The notes beneath the pieces were generated by a model. The model saw only the letters and a program-made list of their open reading frames with translations, was not told where the DNA came from and did no database searches. The translations under genes and the position numbers were made by a program. From Gleimia hominis (GTDB lineage: Bacteria; Actinomycetota; Actinomycetes; Actinomycetales; Actinomycetaceae), in assembly GCF_002871945.2 (NCBI RefSeq), contig NZ_CP126963.1, positions 1,798,001 through 1,862,000 on the forward strand: 64,000 nt of DNA, in the 5' to 3' direction. Shown here in pieces: positions 15,062 to 25,905 of the stretch; the first letter of the stretch is position 1, and the number at the start of each line of letters is the position of its first letter.

Positions 15062-18000
15062 ATGATTAATAAAACTAACCTCAGTGGGAAGAAGCGTTGG
15101 TGCACACTGGCCGCTGGGATTCCCATCATCGCACTGTGCGCAACGTTCGCGGCTCCTGGAGCCACAAGTTTGGCCGCGACCAAACCGAACTTTGCGTTGA
15201 AATCTGCGGCTCCTAATGCGGGTGAGAAACCTGGGGAAGCTACGGACAACGATTCAAACGACCCGAAGTGGTCGGGTGATAAAACTGGGCGTTATGGTGA
15301 CGTGGTGCGGAAAACAGACCGCGTGGCGTACGTGGATGGGGGCGCGTTCGCTTCCCCCAGCTGTGACGTTACAGGTGACGGTAAGCCGGACATGATTTTC
15401 GCAAACTCTAATATCCTGTCGGTAGTGGACCACATTCCCTACGGCGACCCGGGTGAAGAGGTCTCTAAAAATATTGCTGAGGAAACCGGGGTGCGTAAAG
15501 TTGTCTTGCCGCTGTCTGCCGGAAAGCAAAACACTCCGTTGGTCACGTGTGTGTCTAGTGCGAAATTGAGTAAAGATGAAGTTGCGACTCCTAAGAATAC
15601 GCAGGCAGTGCCGGTGGCTGTTGCTGCAGGTAATGAGTTGGTACTCTTGCAGCCGCAAGTTTTCGCACAAGCAGAAAAGCAAGCGGGTGAACAAGCAGAA
15701 ATCCAGACAGGCGATAAAACTGATGACCGCACTGGTGGTGAAGGGACAGCTGAGGACTCGGCCGTTGTCAAGATTAAACTGCCCGGTGAAGTAACTGCAC
15801 TTACGGCAACCACTTCGCCGCTGGGTAAACCATTGCTCGCAGTCGCCATGGGGACGAAAATCAGAATTTACGACGCGCAAAAACTAGGTAGCTTATCGCG
15901 CGGAAAACAGCCGCAGGCCATTGAACCGAAAGACGTGCTGCCGCGCGAGGAGCAGAAGCGTTCCAGAAAGGAAGCATCCGCGCAGGGAAACCAGTCTGGC
16001 CTGAGTTTGCAGCCCGATAGTGAGTTTGTGGCCCCCGGAGAAGTAAAGGCGCTCGCGGAAGTGTCGTCAGCAGTTGATGGGAAGCCGAACATCGCGGCAG
16101 GTATTCCAAGTAAAGACACGGTGTTAGTGTTCGCTCCAAAGTTGAAGCAGGCACAAGTAGACCTCAGTGAAAACGCGCAGGCAATCACCGCGACGCCCGG
16201 CAGTGAGTTTGGGGCGGCGTTAGCGGCAACCGGGGACCTCAACGAAGATGGGCGAACCGACTTGGCAGTAGGGGCGCCGGGGGCGTGGAATAACGCGGGG
16301 GCGGTGGCCCTCGTGAATATGGAAGAACGGAACGCGCGAATCACTGTGGACTTCACGAAAACGGAAGGTGACCTGGTGGTTTCTGGTGGGCGGCGGGCAG
16401 GGAGCGTGCTGCGTCAGAACGTGAAGGGCCGGTTCGGGATTTCTGTTGCGTGGGTAGATGGTTACGGGCAGCCCGGTGCGTTGCTGGCGGGCCGGCCGGT
16501 GAACGATGAGCATGCGGGAGCGCTCTTGATTTCGCAAAACGCGCTCACGAAAGACTGGGTGCGGGGCCAGGGGGTAGACCACATTCCTGGTGGGCAGTGG
16601 GCGTGGTTCGCAGCCACTGAAGATGCGAATGCGACCGATGGCACGCACGTGGGGGTGATTCCACGTAGAGGAAGCGATAACCTCACGGGGATTTACACGG
16701 CAGACGCACGGGGAAAAGTGGATGTGTGGACTGTGGATATGTCGCGGCAAGCGCAGAAACCGGGTGGTTCTGAGACTGTGAAGCCGTCGGTGCCACAGCC
16801 TGCTAATCCCACAGCTCAGCCGGCGATGAAGCCGGTTAATGAGGATGGTAAACGCAGTTGGCTCGGTGAGTTTACCTCTGGGTTCGGTGGGGCGATTGCC
16901 CGTGGAGCCTGTGATGTAACTGGCGATGGTGTGGCGGACATTGTGGCGTCGACTGCGGTGCGTTCGGAATGGAAGTTCGACCCCTACTACGCGGACACAG
17001 AAACGAAGGGGTGGGTGTTTAACGTAACCGGGCAGTTGCAGGTTATCCCGGGGCAAGCACCGGGTGGCACCTTACCTCAGGAAGAAGTAATACAGATTAA
17101 CGGGCCGGTGAAGACGCAGGATCCGGCGGTGGACGCGAATATTGGCCTGTCCGTGGCGTGTGCGGGTGATGTGAATGGTGACAAGGTAGATGACATTGTA
17201 GTTGGGTCGCACACGATGGGTCGCGTGTGGGTTTTGTACGGCGGTAAGGGCCTGCGTGGGGTGGATTTGAGTGATTTGGACCCGGCGAAGGGCTTTGAGG
17301 TTCATTTGCCGACGGATGGTTCGCCGGCGTTTAACATTACTCGCGTAGGTGATGTGGATGGCGATGGTAAGGCCGATGTTGGGTTTGTGGTGGCGAATTC
17401 GCGGTATGCGATGGGCCAGCATGAGAAGACGTCGGGCACCGCATTTGTCATTAAAGGTGGGGCGTATAAGAAATCAATTGATATGACGGATTTGTATGCG
17501 CCTAATAATTCGGTGTTGTTGCGGATTGATATGCCAAATGGGCATACGATGAACTCGTTCACCCGAGTGGGGGACGTGAATGGTGATGGGGTGCGTGACT
17601 GGGTAGTTACGGATTTCAATGCCATGTCACCCGAGGGGACTGTGCCCGGTAAAGCCTGGGTGGTTTACGGTGCGCCGCTTGGTGATGACGCGAGTTCGCA
17701 GGCTGGAGATTCTGCTGCGGCTGGGGCTACTTCTGTCGCGGCTGGTGCTACTTCTGTGGCGCAGAATGCAGCTAAGCCCGGTCGGTCGGTTGATTTGGCT
17801 GGTAGTTACGCGGGTTATGAGTTTGAGGTGAAGTCGGATGTTTCCGTGCGGCTCGGTGCGGGAACGTCGGTGGCCGATCTGGGTGACTTGGATGGTGATG
17901 GCACGGACGAGTTCGCGATCGGGTTCGATGGCGGCGAGATCATGAACACTGGCAGCGGCGGTTTCGCCATTGTTTATGGGGTTAAAGATTCCCATGAGGC

Positions 18001-18892
18001 ACCGGGCAAGCCGGGTGATTCCGGTACTTCTGGTTCGTCGGGCGCGTCCGATGCTTCTGGCACCTCTGGTGCATCTGGTGCGTCGGACGGTTCTGGTATT
18101 TCTGGTGCGTCTGCGCCGAAACGCGTGTTTGCTCCGTCGGATCCAGCTGCGTTGGACAAGCACGTGCGGGTTGTTACGGGCGCTGCCGAAGCTGGTTTGG
18201 GTTATAGCTTGGATGCCCGTCCCGGGGATGAGTTGCTTGCGGCCGAGTTAGCGGTTGGGGCAGCTAATGCAGCCGGAGGTGGCCGGGTTTACCGGGTGGA
18301 TGCAGCGAAGGTTCCTGAGGGGATTTCGAAGCTGGAGGATCTGGGTGGCGCGGTGCAAACGCTCACGAGCCCGGCGGAGCACGCGCGTTTTGGGCGTGCG
18401 GTGGCGTTCTCTGAGGATATGAAGGGCATGCCGATGTTGCTGGTGGGTGGTGATGGTGTGATTGATGAACCACCGTCGGAGTCCAATAACTGGGAAGAGA
18501 CGCAGGGGTATGCGCACGCCGCGCACATTCTGGCGTTGCGACTAGTGGAACCAAAGCAGCCGGGCACGGGAGCTGGTGGGCAAACCACGCCTGGCGATCC
18601 GGGCAATGGTGCGGAAGCGAATCCGGGTTCTGGCGGGCAAACCGGTAACGGAGGGAATACCGAGCCTGAGCAGGGTAAACCCACGCCGTCTAAACCTGGC
18701 ACCGCCAAGCCTGGCAACACGCAACCAGGAGACACAAAACCTGGCAACACCAAGCCGGGGCACAGCGGAAAATCCCAGAAGGGTAAGCCTGGCGGGCTCT
18801 CCGCTACGGGTGCGGGTGTTGGTTTAGTGTCGCTTGTAGCGTTGTTAACGCTGGGCGGTGGCCTGCTCTTACGTAAGCGGAAGCGCCGGTAA
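15062..18892 (+). CDS. Large cell-wall-anchored FG-GAP repeat surface protein
   Basis: The 1276-residue protein has a signal peptide (basic start, hydrophobic core to about residue 40). It contains at least seven FG-GAP/integrin-alpha-like calcium loops, for example CDVTGDGKPDM near residue 100, GDLNEDGRTDLAVGAPG near 392, AGDVNGDKVDDIVVGS near 700 and LGDLDGDGTDEFAIG near 940. A Gly/Ser-rich insert lies near residue 985 and a Pro/Gly/Lys wall-spanning stretch near 1200. It ends with LSATG, a hydrophobic segment and RKRKRR, a sortase signal of LAXTG type. AAGGTGG lies 5 bases before the ATG. An iron box directly upstream implies expression under iron starvation. A beta-propeller adhesin or ligand-binding role is inferred; no enzymatic motif is visible. 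Confidence 0.88.
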   Translation: MINKTNLSGKKRWCTLAAGIPIIALCATFAAPGATSLAATKPNFALKSAAPNAGEKPGEATDNDSNDPKWSGDKTGRYGDVVRKTDRVAYVDGGAFASPSCDVTGDGKPDMIFANSNILSVVDHIPYGDPGEEVSKNIAEETGVRKVVLPLSAGKQNTPLVTCVSSAKLSKDEVATPKNTQAVPVAVAAGNELVLLQPQVFAQAEKQAGEQAEIQTGDKTDDRTGGEGTAEDSAVVKIKLPGEVTALTATTSPLGKPLLAVAMGTKIRIYDAQKLGSLSRGKQPQAIEPKDVLPREEQKRSRKEASAQGNQSGLSLQPDSEFVAPGEVKALAEVSSAVDGKPNIAAGIPSKDTVLVFAPKLKQAQVDLSENAQAITATPGSEFGAALAATGDLNEDGRTDLAVGAPGAWNNAGAVALVNMEERNARITVDFTKTEGDLVVSGGRRAGSVLRQNVKGRFGISVAWVDGYGQPGALLAGRPVNDEHAGALLISQNALTKDWVRGQGVDHIPGGQWAWFAATEDANATDGTHVGVIPRRGSDNLTGIYTADARGKVDVWTVDMSRQAQKPGGSETVKPSVPQPANPTAQPAMKPVNEDGKRSWLGEFTSGFGGAIARGACDVTGDGVADIVASTAVRSEWKFDPYYADTETKGWVFNVTGQLQVIPGQAPGGTLPQEEVIQINGPVKTQDPAVDANIGLSVACAGDVNGDKVDDIVVGSHTMGRVWVLYGGKGLRGVDLSDLDPAKGFEVHLPTDGSPAFNITRVGDVDGDGKADVGFVVANSRYAMGQHEKTSGTAFVIKGGAYKKSIDMTDLYAPNNSVLLRIDMPNGHTMNSFTRVGDVNGDGVRDWVVTDFNAMSPEGTVPGKAWVVYGAPLGDDASSQAGDSAAAGATSVAAGATSVAQNAAKPGRSVDLAGSYAGYEFEVKSDVSVRLGAGTSVADLGDLDGDGTDEFAIGFDGGEIMNTGSGGFAIVYGVKDSHEAPGKPGDSGTSGSSGASDASGTSGASGASDGSGISGASAPKRVFAPSDPAALDKHVRVVTGAAEAGLGYSLDARPGDELLAAELAVGAANAAGGGRVYRVDAAKVPEGISKLEDLGGAVQTLTSPAEHARFGRAVAFSEDMKGMPMLLVGGDGVIDEPPSESNNWEETQGYAHAAHILALRLVEPKQPGTGAGGQTTPGDPGNGAEANPGSGGQTGNGGNTEPEQGKPTPSKPGTAKPGNTQPGDTKPGNTKPGHSGKSQKGKPGGLSATGAGVGLVSLVALLTLGGGLLLRKRKRR

Positions 18893-18908
18893 AACACTAA
18901 GCTGCACT

Positions 18909-18948
18909 GCTTCCGCCACGCCGCTGCAAAGTCGGCGCTGGTGGAAGC
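18909..18948 (+). terminator. Imperfect stem-loop after the surface protein gene
   Basis: GCTTCCGCCACGCCG pairs with CGGCGCTGGTGGAAGC across a 9-base loop, with one bulge and one G-T pair. It begins 16 bases after the stop. No T-run follows. Confidence 0.5.
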
Positions 18949-19049
18949 GGCCGCACCTCTGATCTGCCACAACTAGGCCGCAGTTGACCAAAAGCACGCC
19001 TTTCGCAGGCGCCAGAAAACTGTGCTACAAGCCAACACGTGAATAGTGA

Positions 19050-20810
<1,761 letters not shown>

Positions 20811-21013
20811 ATGGAGGCGAGCAACCGGTGAAAGATTGGAAATAACCGACAAAATCGAAAATGGTCTGTCACAACTCTACTTACGGGGGTTGTCAGGCGA
20901 TTAGAGGTGTGCAGCTTGTAGGATTAGAAGCAGATTGGTTTTTTGATACTTGTTTTTAGGTTAGGTGTGTTACCACTTGGTAGATCGGATTAGTTGCATG
21001 CAGGGGGAAGCAT
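20811..21013. other. Intergenic region between pyrG and hsdM
   Basis: This 203-bp gap has AT-rich stretches compatible with an hsdM promoter near 20936-20955. It contains one half of an iron-box-like sequence (TTAGGTTAG at 20955-20963) without the matching right half. A GGGGGAAG ribosome binding site precedes the ATG at 21014. Nothing else is evident. Confidence 0.4.
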
Positions 21014-21691
21014 ATGGCCGCTAAGAAGAAAACTTTGGAGCAGACGCTTTGGGATGCGGCTGACAAGCTCCGTGGAAACCAGGAACCATCTGAGTACAAG
21101 CACGTCGTGCTGGGGCTGGTGTTCCTCAAATATGTTTCTGACAGGTTTGAGGAACGCCGCAAAGTGCTCAAAGATGAACTACGCGAAGACGGCATCGATG
21201 ATGCACAGTTCAGCAGCTTCCTCGAAGACCGCGACGAGTATGCGGGGCACAACGTGTTCTGGGTGCCCGAAGGAGCCCGCTGGCACGAGTTACAAGATAA
21301 AGCCAAGCAGCCAGAGATCGGTCAGCTTATTGATGAGGCGATGCAGCTGATCGAGCGTGAAAACCCGTCACTGCGAGGTGTCCTCCCGCGCAACTATGGC
21401 CGGGAAGGTTTGGACAAAAAACGCCTTGGTGAGCTTGTTGATCTGATTGGTACGATCGGGTTTGGATCGGATGCCGATCATGGTTCTGACGACGTTCTCG
21501 GTTCTGTGTACGAGTATTTTCTTGGCCAGTTTGCAGGCAAAGAAACGGGTAAGGAAGGTGGAGCTTTCTATACGCCACGCTCCGTCGTGCAAACGCTGGT
21601 GGAAATGCTGCAACCATTTGAGGGGCGTGTGCTGGAAACTTTCATGTCACAACGGATACAAACGCGCGCCAACTACGATTTAGCCGCCTGA
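21014..21691 (+). pseudogene. hsdM: Type I restriction-modification methyltransferase HsdM, cut by prophage integration
   Basis: Residues 1-206 match the N-terminal helical domain and the start of the methylase domain of HsdM (KHVVLGLVFLKYVSDRFEERR, GGAFYTPRSVVQTLVEML). Full-length HsdM is about 500 residues or more. At EGRV, where the family continues into the SAM-binding DPCCGSGGMF motif, the sequence changes to an unrelated 20-residue tail (LETFMSQRIQTRANYDLAA) and stops. The break lies near 21631, and the next genes are serine recombinases on the opposite strand. The SAM-binding and catalytic motifs are lost, so the product cannot methylate; the missing 3' part should lie beyond the far end of the prophage. 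Confidence 0.85.
21625..21640. other. Probable attL junction of the prophage in hsdM
   Basis: hsdM similarity ends at codon GTG 21629-21631. Large serine integrases recombine at a 2-3 bp core inside short att sites, so no long repeat is expected. The exact core cannot be fixed without the right junction. Confidence 0.55.
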
Positions 21692-21716
21692 CTGGTTCAC
21701 TTCCAGCGAGCGAGGG

Positions 21717-22181
21717 TCATGGGCCGATCTTCCGGGAAACGAAGAGCTTGCGGTAATGGGGATCCCCGTCTTTACGCGGGTAATAGTGCCAGCCAATTCC
21801 TGCCCAAAACTCGTCAGCGCCTTCGGAGAAAGCGATCAAGGGGTAACCTGCGTAGTGGCTGATCAGATGCCTTGCAAACTCAGCCCCATAGTGCTGTCGG
21901 CGAAGGTCATGGCGGATTTCAAAGAACCAGATCTCTTTGGTTGGCACCGTCGAGTCAACTCCGATATAGCTATCGGAGAGCGGCCAATCTGTCACCTCAG
22001 CACGCCCGACTTCCACACTATCGGCAAGAAACTGGATGTACTCTTTGCCACCCAGGGTGTCGTCGCCGACTCGTCCAGCCCTGTCGTGCCACCAGCGGTC
22101 ATCGAATCCCTCGACCACCTGGAACGGCGTCACGTAGTCCTCAACTTGCTGAAGAATTTTCAATTGTAAGCAATCCACCAC
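21717..22181 (-). CDS. GNAT-like acetyltransferase domain protein
   Basis: This 154-residue protein carries EIRHDLRRQHYGAEFARHL, which resembles motif A of GNAT N-acetyltransferases (R/Q-x-x-G/A acetyl-CoA loop). FWAGIGWHYYPR follows in the position of the usual F-x-x-x-G-F/W motif B. It is the first gene inside the left prophage end, on the recombinase strand but downstream of the recombinases, a typical site for phage cargo genes. The substrate is unknown. The start is a GTG at 22181 with no clear Shine-Dalgarno, and translation could begin elsewhere. Confidence 0.5.
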   Translation of the reverse strand: MVDCLQLKILQQVEDYVTPFQVVEGFDDRWWHDRAGRVGDDTLGGKEYIQFLADSVEVGRAEVTDWPLSDSYIGVDSTVPTKEIWFFEIRHDLRRQHYGAEFARHLISHYAGYPLIAFSEGADEFWAGIGWHYYPRKDGDPHYRKLFVSRKIGP

Positions 22182-22239
22182 TCCAAGACTACGCGAGCGC
22201 CCACCAGGTTCTGGCAGGCGCTTAGATGTGGATACTGGG

Positions 22240-23826
22240 TTACTGCTTGATGGCGACTACTTGGGTGCTGCCGTCGCGAAATTGAAAGGTGACGTTGCCG
22301 TCGACGTCGACGGTGCCTTTATCGAGCAAAGCTACGCAGAGGTATGGGCTGAAGACCAAGCGTTCAAGATCAAGGTTGGCGGTCTCCTGCATGTAATAGT
22401 GGTAGGCGGCCAGTCGGTTGTTTTTGTTCTGGATCTCGGCGACCACGGCAGCGTGATCAGCTAACAGCGCCTGGTGCTGTTCGTGGCTAGCGTTGAACGC
22501 CTTCTCGTAGGTTTGCTGGTCTTGAGCGACTCGTGCGTTGTGGGCGATCATCGATTGGAGCTTTTTGGCCACCTCGTTGATCTGAGCGAGAAACCCGGCG
22601 GCCTCAACCTCCAGGTCACTCGTGTCGAGGGCGTCGAGAACGGCTTGGTTGACACCTGTGTCGGTCGATGAGCCGAATCGAAGGCGAATGGCCTTAAGGA
22701 ACATGTCCTTGAGTCGTTGATCGCTGATGTGCCCGGTGGCGCATTTTTCCTGGCCTGCGTATTTGTGGCCGCACCGCCAGATGACCTTTTCGTACTTACT
22801 GCCCGCGTGCCAGGTTTTCGAGCCGAAGAAGTGCCCGCACTGGCTGCACTCCAAGGTCGATGAGAAGGGCCGGGTGCGATGCTGGGTTCGCTGATCTCTA
22901 GCCCCTTTAGCTATTTCGGCTTGGACGAAGTCCCACACTGCCGGGCTGATGATCGCCTCATGGCTGGCGGTGACGTAGTACTGGGGTACTTCGCCTTGGT
23001 TGATGACTTGACGTTTCGTCAGGTAGTCAGCGACGTACGACTTCTGCAGGAGAGCGTCACCCTTGTATTTCTCGTTGGTGAGAATCGCTCGTATGGATCG
23101 GTAATACCAGGTCTTGTTGCCTGCGGCGGTGAAGGTCTCTGGTTCGTCGGTGAGGGTGCGGGCGATCGTTCCGATGGACATGCCACCTAAGTACATGTTG
23201 TAGATCCGGCGCACGAGTTTGGCTTGCTCGGGGTTGATGACGAGGCTGCCGTCTTCGCCTTTGTCGTATCCGAGGAACCGAGAATATGGGACGGTGACCT
23301 TGCCGTCGGCGAAGCGTTTGCGGTGCCCCCAGGTGACGTTTTCGGAGATGGAGCGGGCTTCTTCTTGCGCCAGCGAGCTCATGATGGTGATGAGGAGCTC
23401 GCCTTTGGCGTCGAAGGTCCAGATGCCTTCTTTCTCGAAGAAGACCTCCACGCCTTTGTCTTTGAGGGCTCGAACGGTGGTGAGCGAGTCGACGGTGTTG
23501 CGGGCGAACCGGGACACACTCTTGGTGATGATCAGGTCGATCTTGCCGTCGAGCGCGTCGGTGACCATCTGCTGGAATCCAGCGCGGTGTTTGGTTGAGG
23601 TGCCTGTGATGCCTTCATCGGTATAGACCTTCACGAACTGCCAGCCCGCGTGATCGCTAATGTAGCGGGTGTAGTAGTCGACCTGGGCTTCGTAGGACGT
23701 CACCTGATCGTCGTGGTCGGTGGACACGCGGGCATACCCGGCGACCCTGCGCAGGGTTGTCTGTCCAAGTGGAGCACCAGTGTGGAGCGCTCGGGTGGCG
23801 GGGATTGCTGTGACGGTGCGGGCCAT
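22240..23826 (-). CDS. Large serine recombinase (integrase) 1
   Basis: The 528-residue protein has an N-terminal resolvase catalytic domain with the nucleophile serine in GYARVSTD near residue 33 and SVSRFARN near residue 103. A Recombinase domain follows, then a zinc ribbon (CSQCGHFFGSKTW ... CGHKYAGQEKC, about residues 333-373) and a coiled-coil tail near residues 430-480. Such enzymes integrate and excise phages and conjugative elements at attP/attB without host factors. Its ATG follows directly on the TAA of the upstream recombinase (TAAATG), so the two are translationally coupled. Confidence 0.92.
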   Translation of the reverse strand: MARTVTAIPATRALHTGAPLGQTTLRRVAGYARVSTDHDDQVTSYEAQVDYYTRYISDHAGWQFVKVYTDEGITGTSTKHRAGFQQMVTDALDGKIDLIITKSVSRFARNTVDSLTTVRALKDKGVEVFFEKEGIWTFDAKGELLITIMSSLAQEEARSISENVTWGHRKRFADGKVTVPYSRFLGYDKGEDGSLVINPEQAKLVRRIYNMYLGGMSIGTIARTLTDEPETFTAAGNKTWYYRSIRAILTNEKYKGDALLQKSYVADYLTKRQVINQGEVPQYYVTASHEAIISPAVWDFVQAEIAKGARDQRTQHRTRPFSSTLECSQCGHFFGSKTWHAGSKYEKVIWRCGHKYAGQEKCATGHISDQRLKDMFLKAIRLRFGSSTDTGVNQAVLDALDTSDLEVEAAGFLAQINEVAKKLQSMIAHNARVAQDQQTYEKAFNASHEQHQALLADHAAVVAEIQNKNNRLAAYHYYMQETANLDLERLVFSPYLCVALLDKGTVDVDGNVTFQFRDGSTQVVAIKQ

Positions 23827-25272
23827 TTAGCGTTCGCCTCGCTCGGCGCGCAGGCGCTCAGCCTCTGCCTTGGCCACGGCCCGGTACTTCGCCAATGCTT
23901 CTGGTGGTGTTGGTGCTTGCCGTGGGTTGTTCAACCCGAGCCTTTTGGCTTCTGCCCAGCGGGCACGCAAGAGTTCACCCCAGGCGGCTTTTCTTGCTGG
24001 GGTCCACGAGCTCTTCTTCAGGTTTGGTCGCCACGTGTGCGAGCTGCTGGTGCCATCGGTGTAATGAAACGTGTAATGGTCTTTTCCCTGCACTTCGATG
24101 TGGTCGATACGCTCGTTGAACACCTCTTGGTCGAAGGTATCGATACCCAGGACTCGCGCGATGAAGCCTTTGAGTGCCGTGTCAGAGATCTCGCAGGTGC
24201 CGCATCCGGTTTTGCGGCCTTTCTTGCGTTCGGTGCAGATCCAGTGCTCGGTGGAGATCGAGTTTTGGGTTTTCGGATTGCGTACGTTGCGCACGAACGA
24301 GCAGTTGCAGGACACGCATTTGATCTTCGACGTCAACGCCACAGTTTCGATGGACCAGTTCGCGCGGGCACCGAGCTCGCGACGTCGAGCGATCTCGGTT
24401 TGTACAGCGGTGAAGGTGTCGCGGTCGATGATGGCGGGGATCGCGTTTTCCACCAGGTATTGCGGCAACTGGCCGGTGTTGCGTACTGCTCGTCCAGGCC
24501 TGCCTTCCGGAGTCGACCAACGGCCCAACAGGAGGTCGCCGGTGTAGTGCGGGTTCTTCAGGATGTGACGGACCCATTCGCCGGGCATCTTGTTGTCAGC
24601 CAGGTGTGGAACCCTACCGTCAGCGATGAGCTGCGCGGCCATCTTTTCGCACGAGGTCTTCTTCATGTACTGGGCGAAGATCCAACGCACCACGGCTGCT
24701 TCTTCTTCGATGATCTGCACGTCGGTGCCGTCAGCGGAGTCGGTGTAACCGTACAGGTGGAAGCCGTTCGCTTTGCCTTCTTCGAAGCCTTTCCAAATGC
24801 GCCACTTCACGTTTTGGCTGATTTGCTCCGATTCTGCCTGCGCGAAAGACGCCAGCAGGGTGAGCATGAGTTCTCCGTCAGCGCTGGTTGAGGAGATGTT
24901 CTCTTTTTCGAATCGCACCTCCACCCCGAGGTCTTTCAGCTCGCGAACGGTTTCGAGCAGGTCGACGGTGTTGCGAGCGAACCGCGAGATCGACTTGGTG
25001 AGGATCAGGTCGATTGCCCCTTCCCGGGCAAGGGCCAGCATTTCTTGGAACTGGGGTCGATGCGTGGTGGTTCCAGAGATTCCAGAATCGGCGAACACTC
25101 CGGCGAACGTCCAGCCAGGAGTGTCGTGAATGAGTTGCTGGTAGTAGGAAACTTGGGTGGACAAACTCAGCGGTGTGCGCTCGGTTTCCATGCTGATGCG
25201 GGCATACGCTGCCACTTTCACAAGCGGAGAAGTGCTGATCGGTGGCGGGGTGATTTGCTCCATTCTCTTCAA
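23827..25272 (-). CDS. Large serine recombinase (integrase) 2
   Basis: This is a second large serine recombinase with the catalytic serine in AAYARISME, SISRFARNTVD in the catalytic domain, a Recombinase domain, and a zinc ribbon (CVSCNCSF ... CTERKKGRKTGCGTC). It is different in sequence from its neighbour, so it is not a recent duplication. AGGAG lies 7 bases before the TTG at 25272; an ATG at 25263 is the alternative start. The pair, with two small upstream genes, forms a leftward operon ending near the host junction. Either both are needed for recombination, or one acts as integrase and the other as accessory. Confidence 0.9.
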   Translation of the reverse strand: MKRMEQITPPPISTSPLVKVAAYARISMETERTPLSLSTQVSYYQQLIHDTPGWTFAGVFADSGISGTTTHRPQFQEMLALAREGAIDLILTKSISRFARNTVDLLETVRELKDLGVEVRFEKENISSTSADGELMLTLLASFAQAESEQISQNVKWRIWKGFEEGKANGFHLYGYTDSADGTDVQIIEEEAAVVRWIFAQYMKKTSCEKMAAQLIADGRVPHLADNKMPGEWVRHILKNPHYTGDLLLGRWSTPEGRPGRAVRNTGQLPQYLVENAIPAIIDRDTFTAVQTEIARRRELGARANWSIETVALTSKIKCVSCNCSFVRNVRNPKTQNSISTEHWICTERKKGRKTGCGTCEISDTALKGFIARVLGIDTFDQEVFNERIDHIEVQGKDHYTFHYTDGTSSSHTWRPNLKKSSWTPARKAAWGELLRARWAEAKRLGLNNPRQAPTPPEALAKYRAVAKAEAERLRAERGER

Positions 25273-25282
25273 GGTATTTCTC

Positions 25283-25498
25283 CTAGTCAGACAGGGTTTC
25301 AGGTTGTATCCATACATCACTCAAACCCTCGAGATAGTCAACGAAACTGGCTCTTTGTAGGGCGGCTAGCGGCGCATCGGGGGTGTCGAGGCGCTGGCAC
25401 ACGGTGATGGCTTCGCGTGGGGTGAGGATGCCGCGTTCGAGAAGCTTCTTGACCTGCGTGAGCTGGTGATGAGCCGTCAGCTCGGCTGCCATGTTCAT
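25283..25498 (-). CDS. Small SHOCT-like protein of the recombinase operon
   Basis: The 71-residue product contains QVKKLLERGILTPREAITV, similar to the short SHOCT helical motif (K-x-L-L-x-x-G-I/L-T-x-x-E). Its ATG overlaps the preceding gene as ATGA, and its stop is followed by the recombinase ribosome binding site. It is therefore a true member of the recombinase operon and may act as a recombination partner. Function unknown. Confidence 0.65.
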   Translation of the reverse strand: MNMAAELTAHHQLTQVKKLLERGILTPREAITVCQRLDTPDAPLAALQRASFVDYLEGLSDVWIQPETLSD

Positions 25499-25905
25499 CG
25501 TTTACCGCCACGTGTGTTGAAGCGGTGCTGGATGTAGCACGGGTGGCAGCAGTACTTGCGTTTCACCTGGCTCGTGCGAGCAACAGTGACCTGTCGGTGG
25601 CAGTTCGCGCAGACCAGTTCTTCGGTGACCACTCTGCGGTGGGTGGCCCACCAGGCTCGTCGACAGGCCGTGGAGCAGAACTTCGATCCTTGCCGGAGCT
25701 CGATTGGCTTGCAGCAGTGCAAACACCACACTCCAACTGGGTCCGTGACCTGCTCAACGGCAGGGTCGACGGTGATGCCGTGTCGCAGACAATAGGTCTT
25801 GACACTGTTGGCGTTCAGATCCAGGTGCGCGGCAATACGAGAGTAGGCAACCCCTGCAGCGCGCATCATCTGGATGTGATGGTGATTAGTCTGGTTCAGA
25901 GCCAT
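25495..25905 (-). CDS. Helix-turn-helix plus zinc-finger DNA-binding protein
   Basis: Residues 8-45 (MMRAAGVAYSRIAAHLDLNANSVKT) look like a sigma-like or resolvase-type helix-turn-helix. They are followed by two treble-clef or ribbon pairs, CLHCCKPI ... FCSTAC and CANCHRQV ... KYCCHPC. The ATG at 25905 is chosen because CAGGAGGGC precedes it; an upstream in-frame start at 26007 is less likely. It heads the operon with the 71-residue protein and both recombinases. It may be a recombination directionality factor or a regulator of integrase expression, which is inferred from position only. Confidence 0.7.
   Translation of the reverse strand: MALNQTNHHHIQMMRAAGVAYSRIAAHLDLNANSVKTYCLRHGITVDPAVEQVTDPVGVWCLHCCKPIELRQGSKFCSTACRRAWWATHRRVVTEELVCANCHRQVTVARTSQVKRKYCCHPCYIQHRFNTRGGKR

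Noticed and set aside
20955-20973. A second iron box upstream of hsdM
   Set aside because: The left half (TTAGGTTAG) fits the consensus but the right half does not form the dyad.
23650-24891. A 413-residue plus-strand open frame opposite the serine recombinases
   Set aside because: High-GC antisense frame with no recognisable motif. The minus strand has full recombinase domains.
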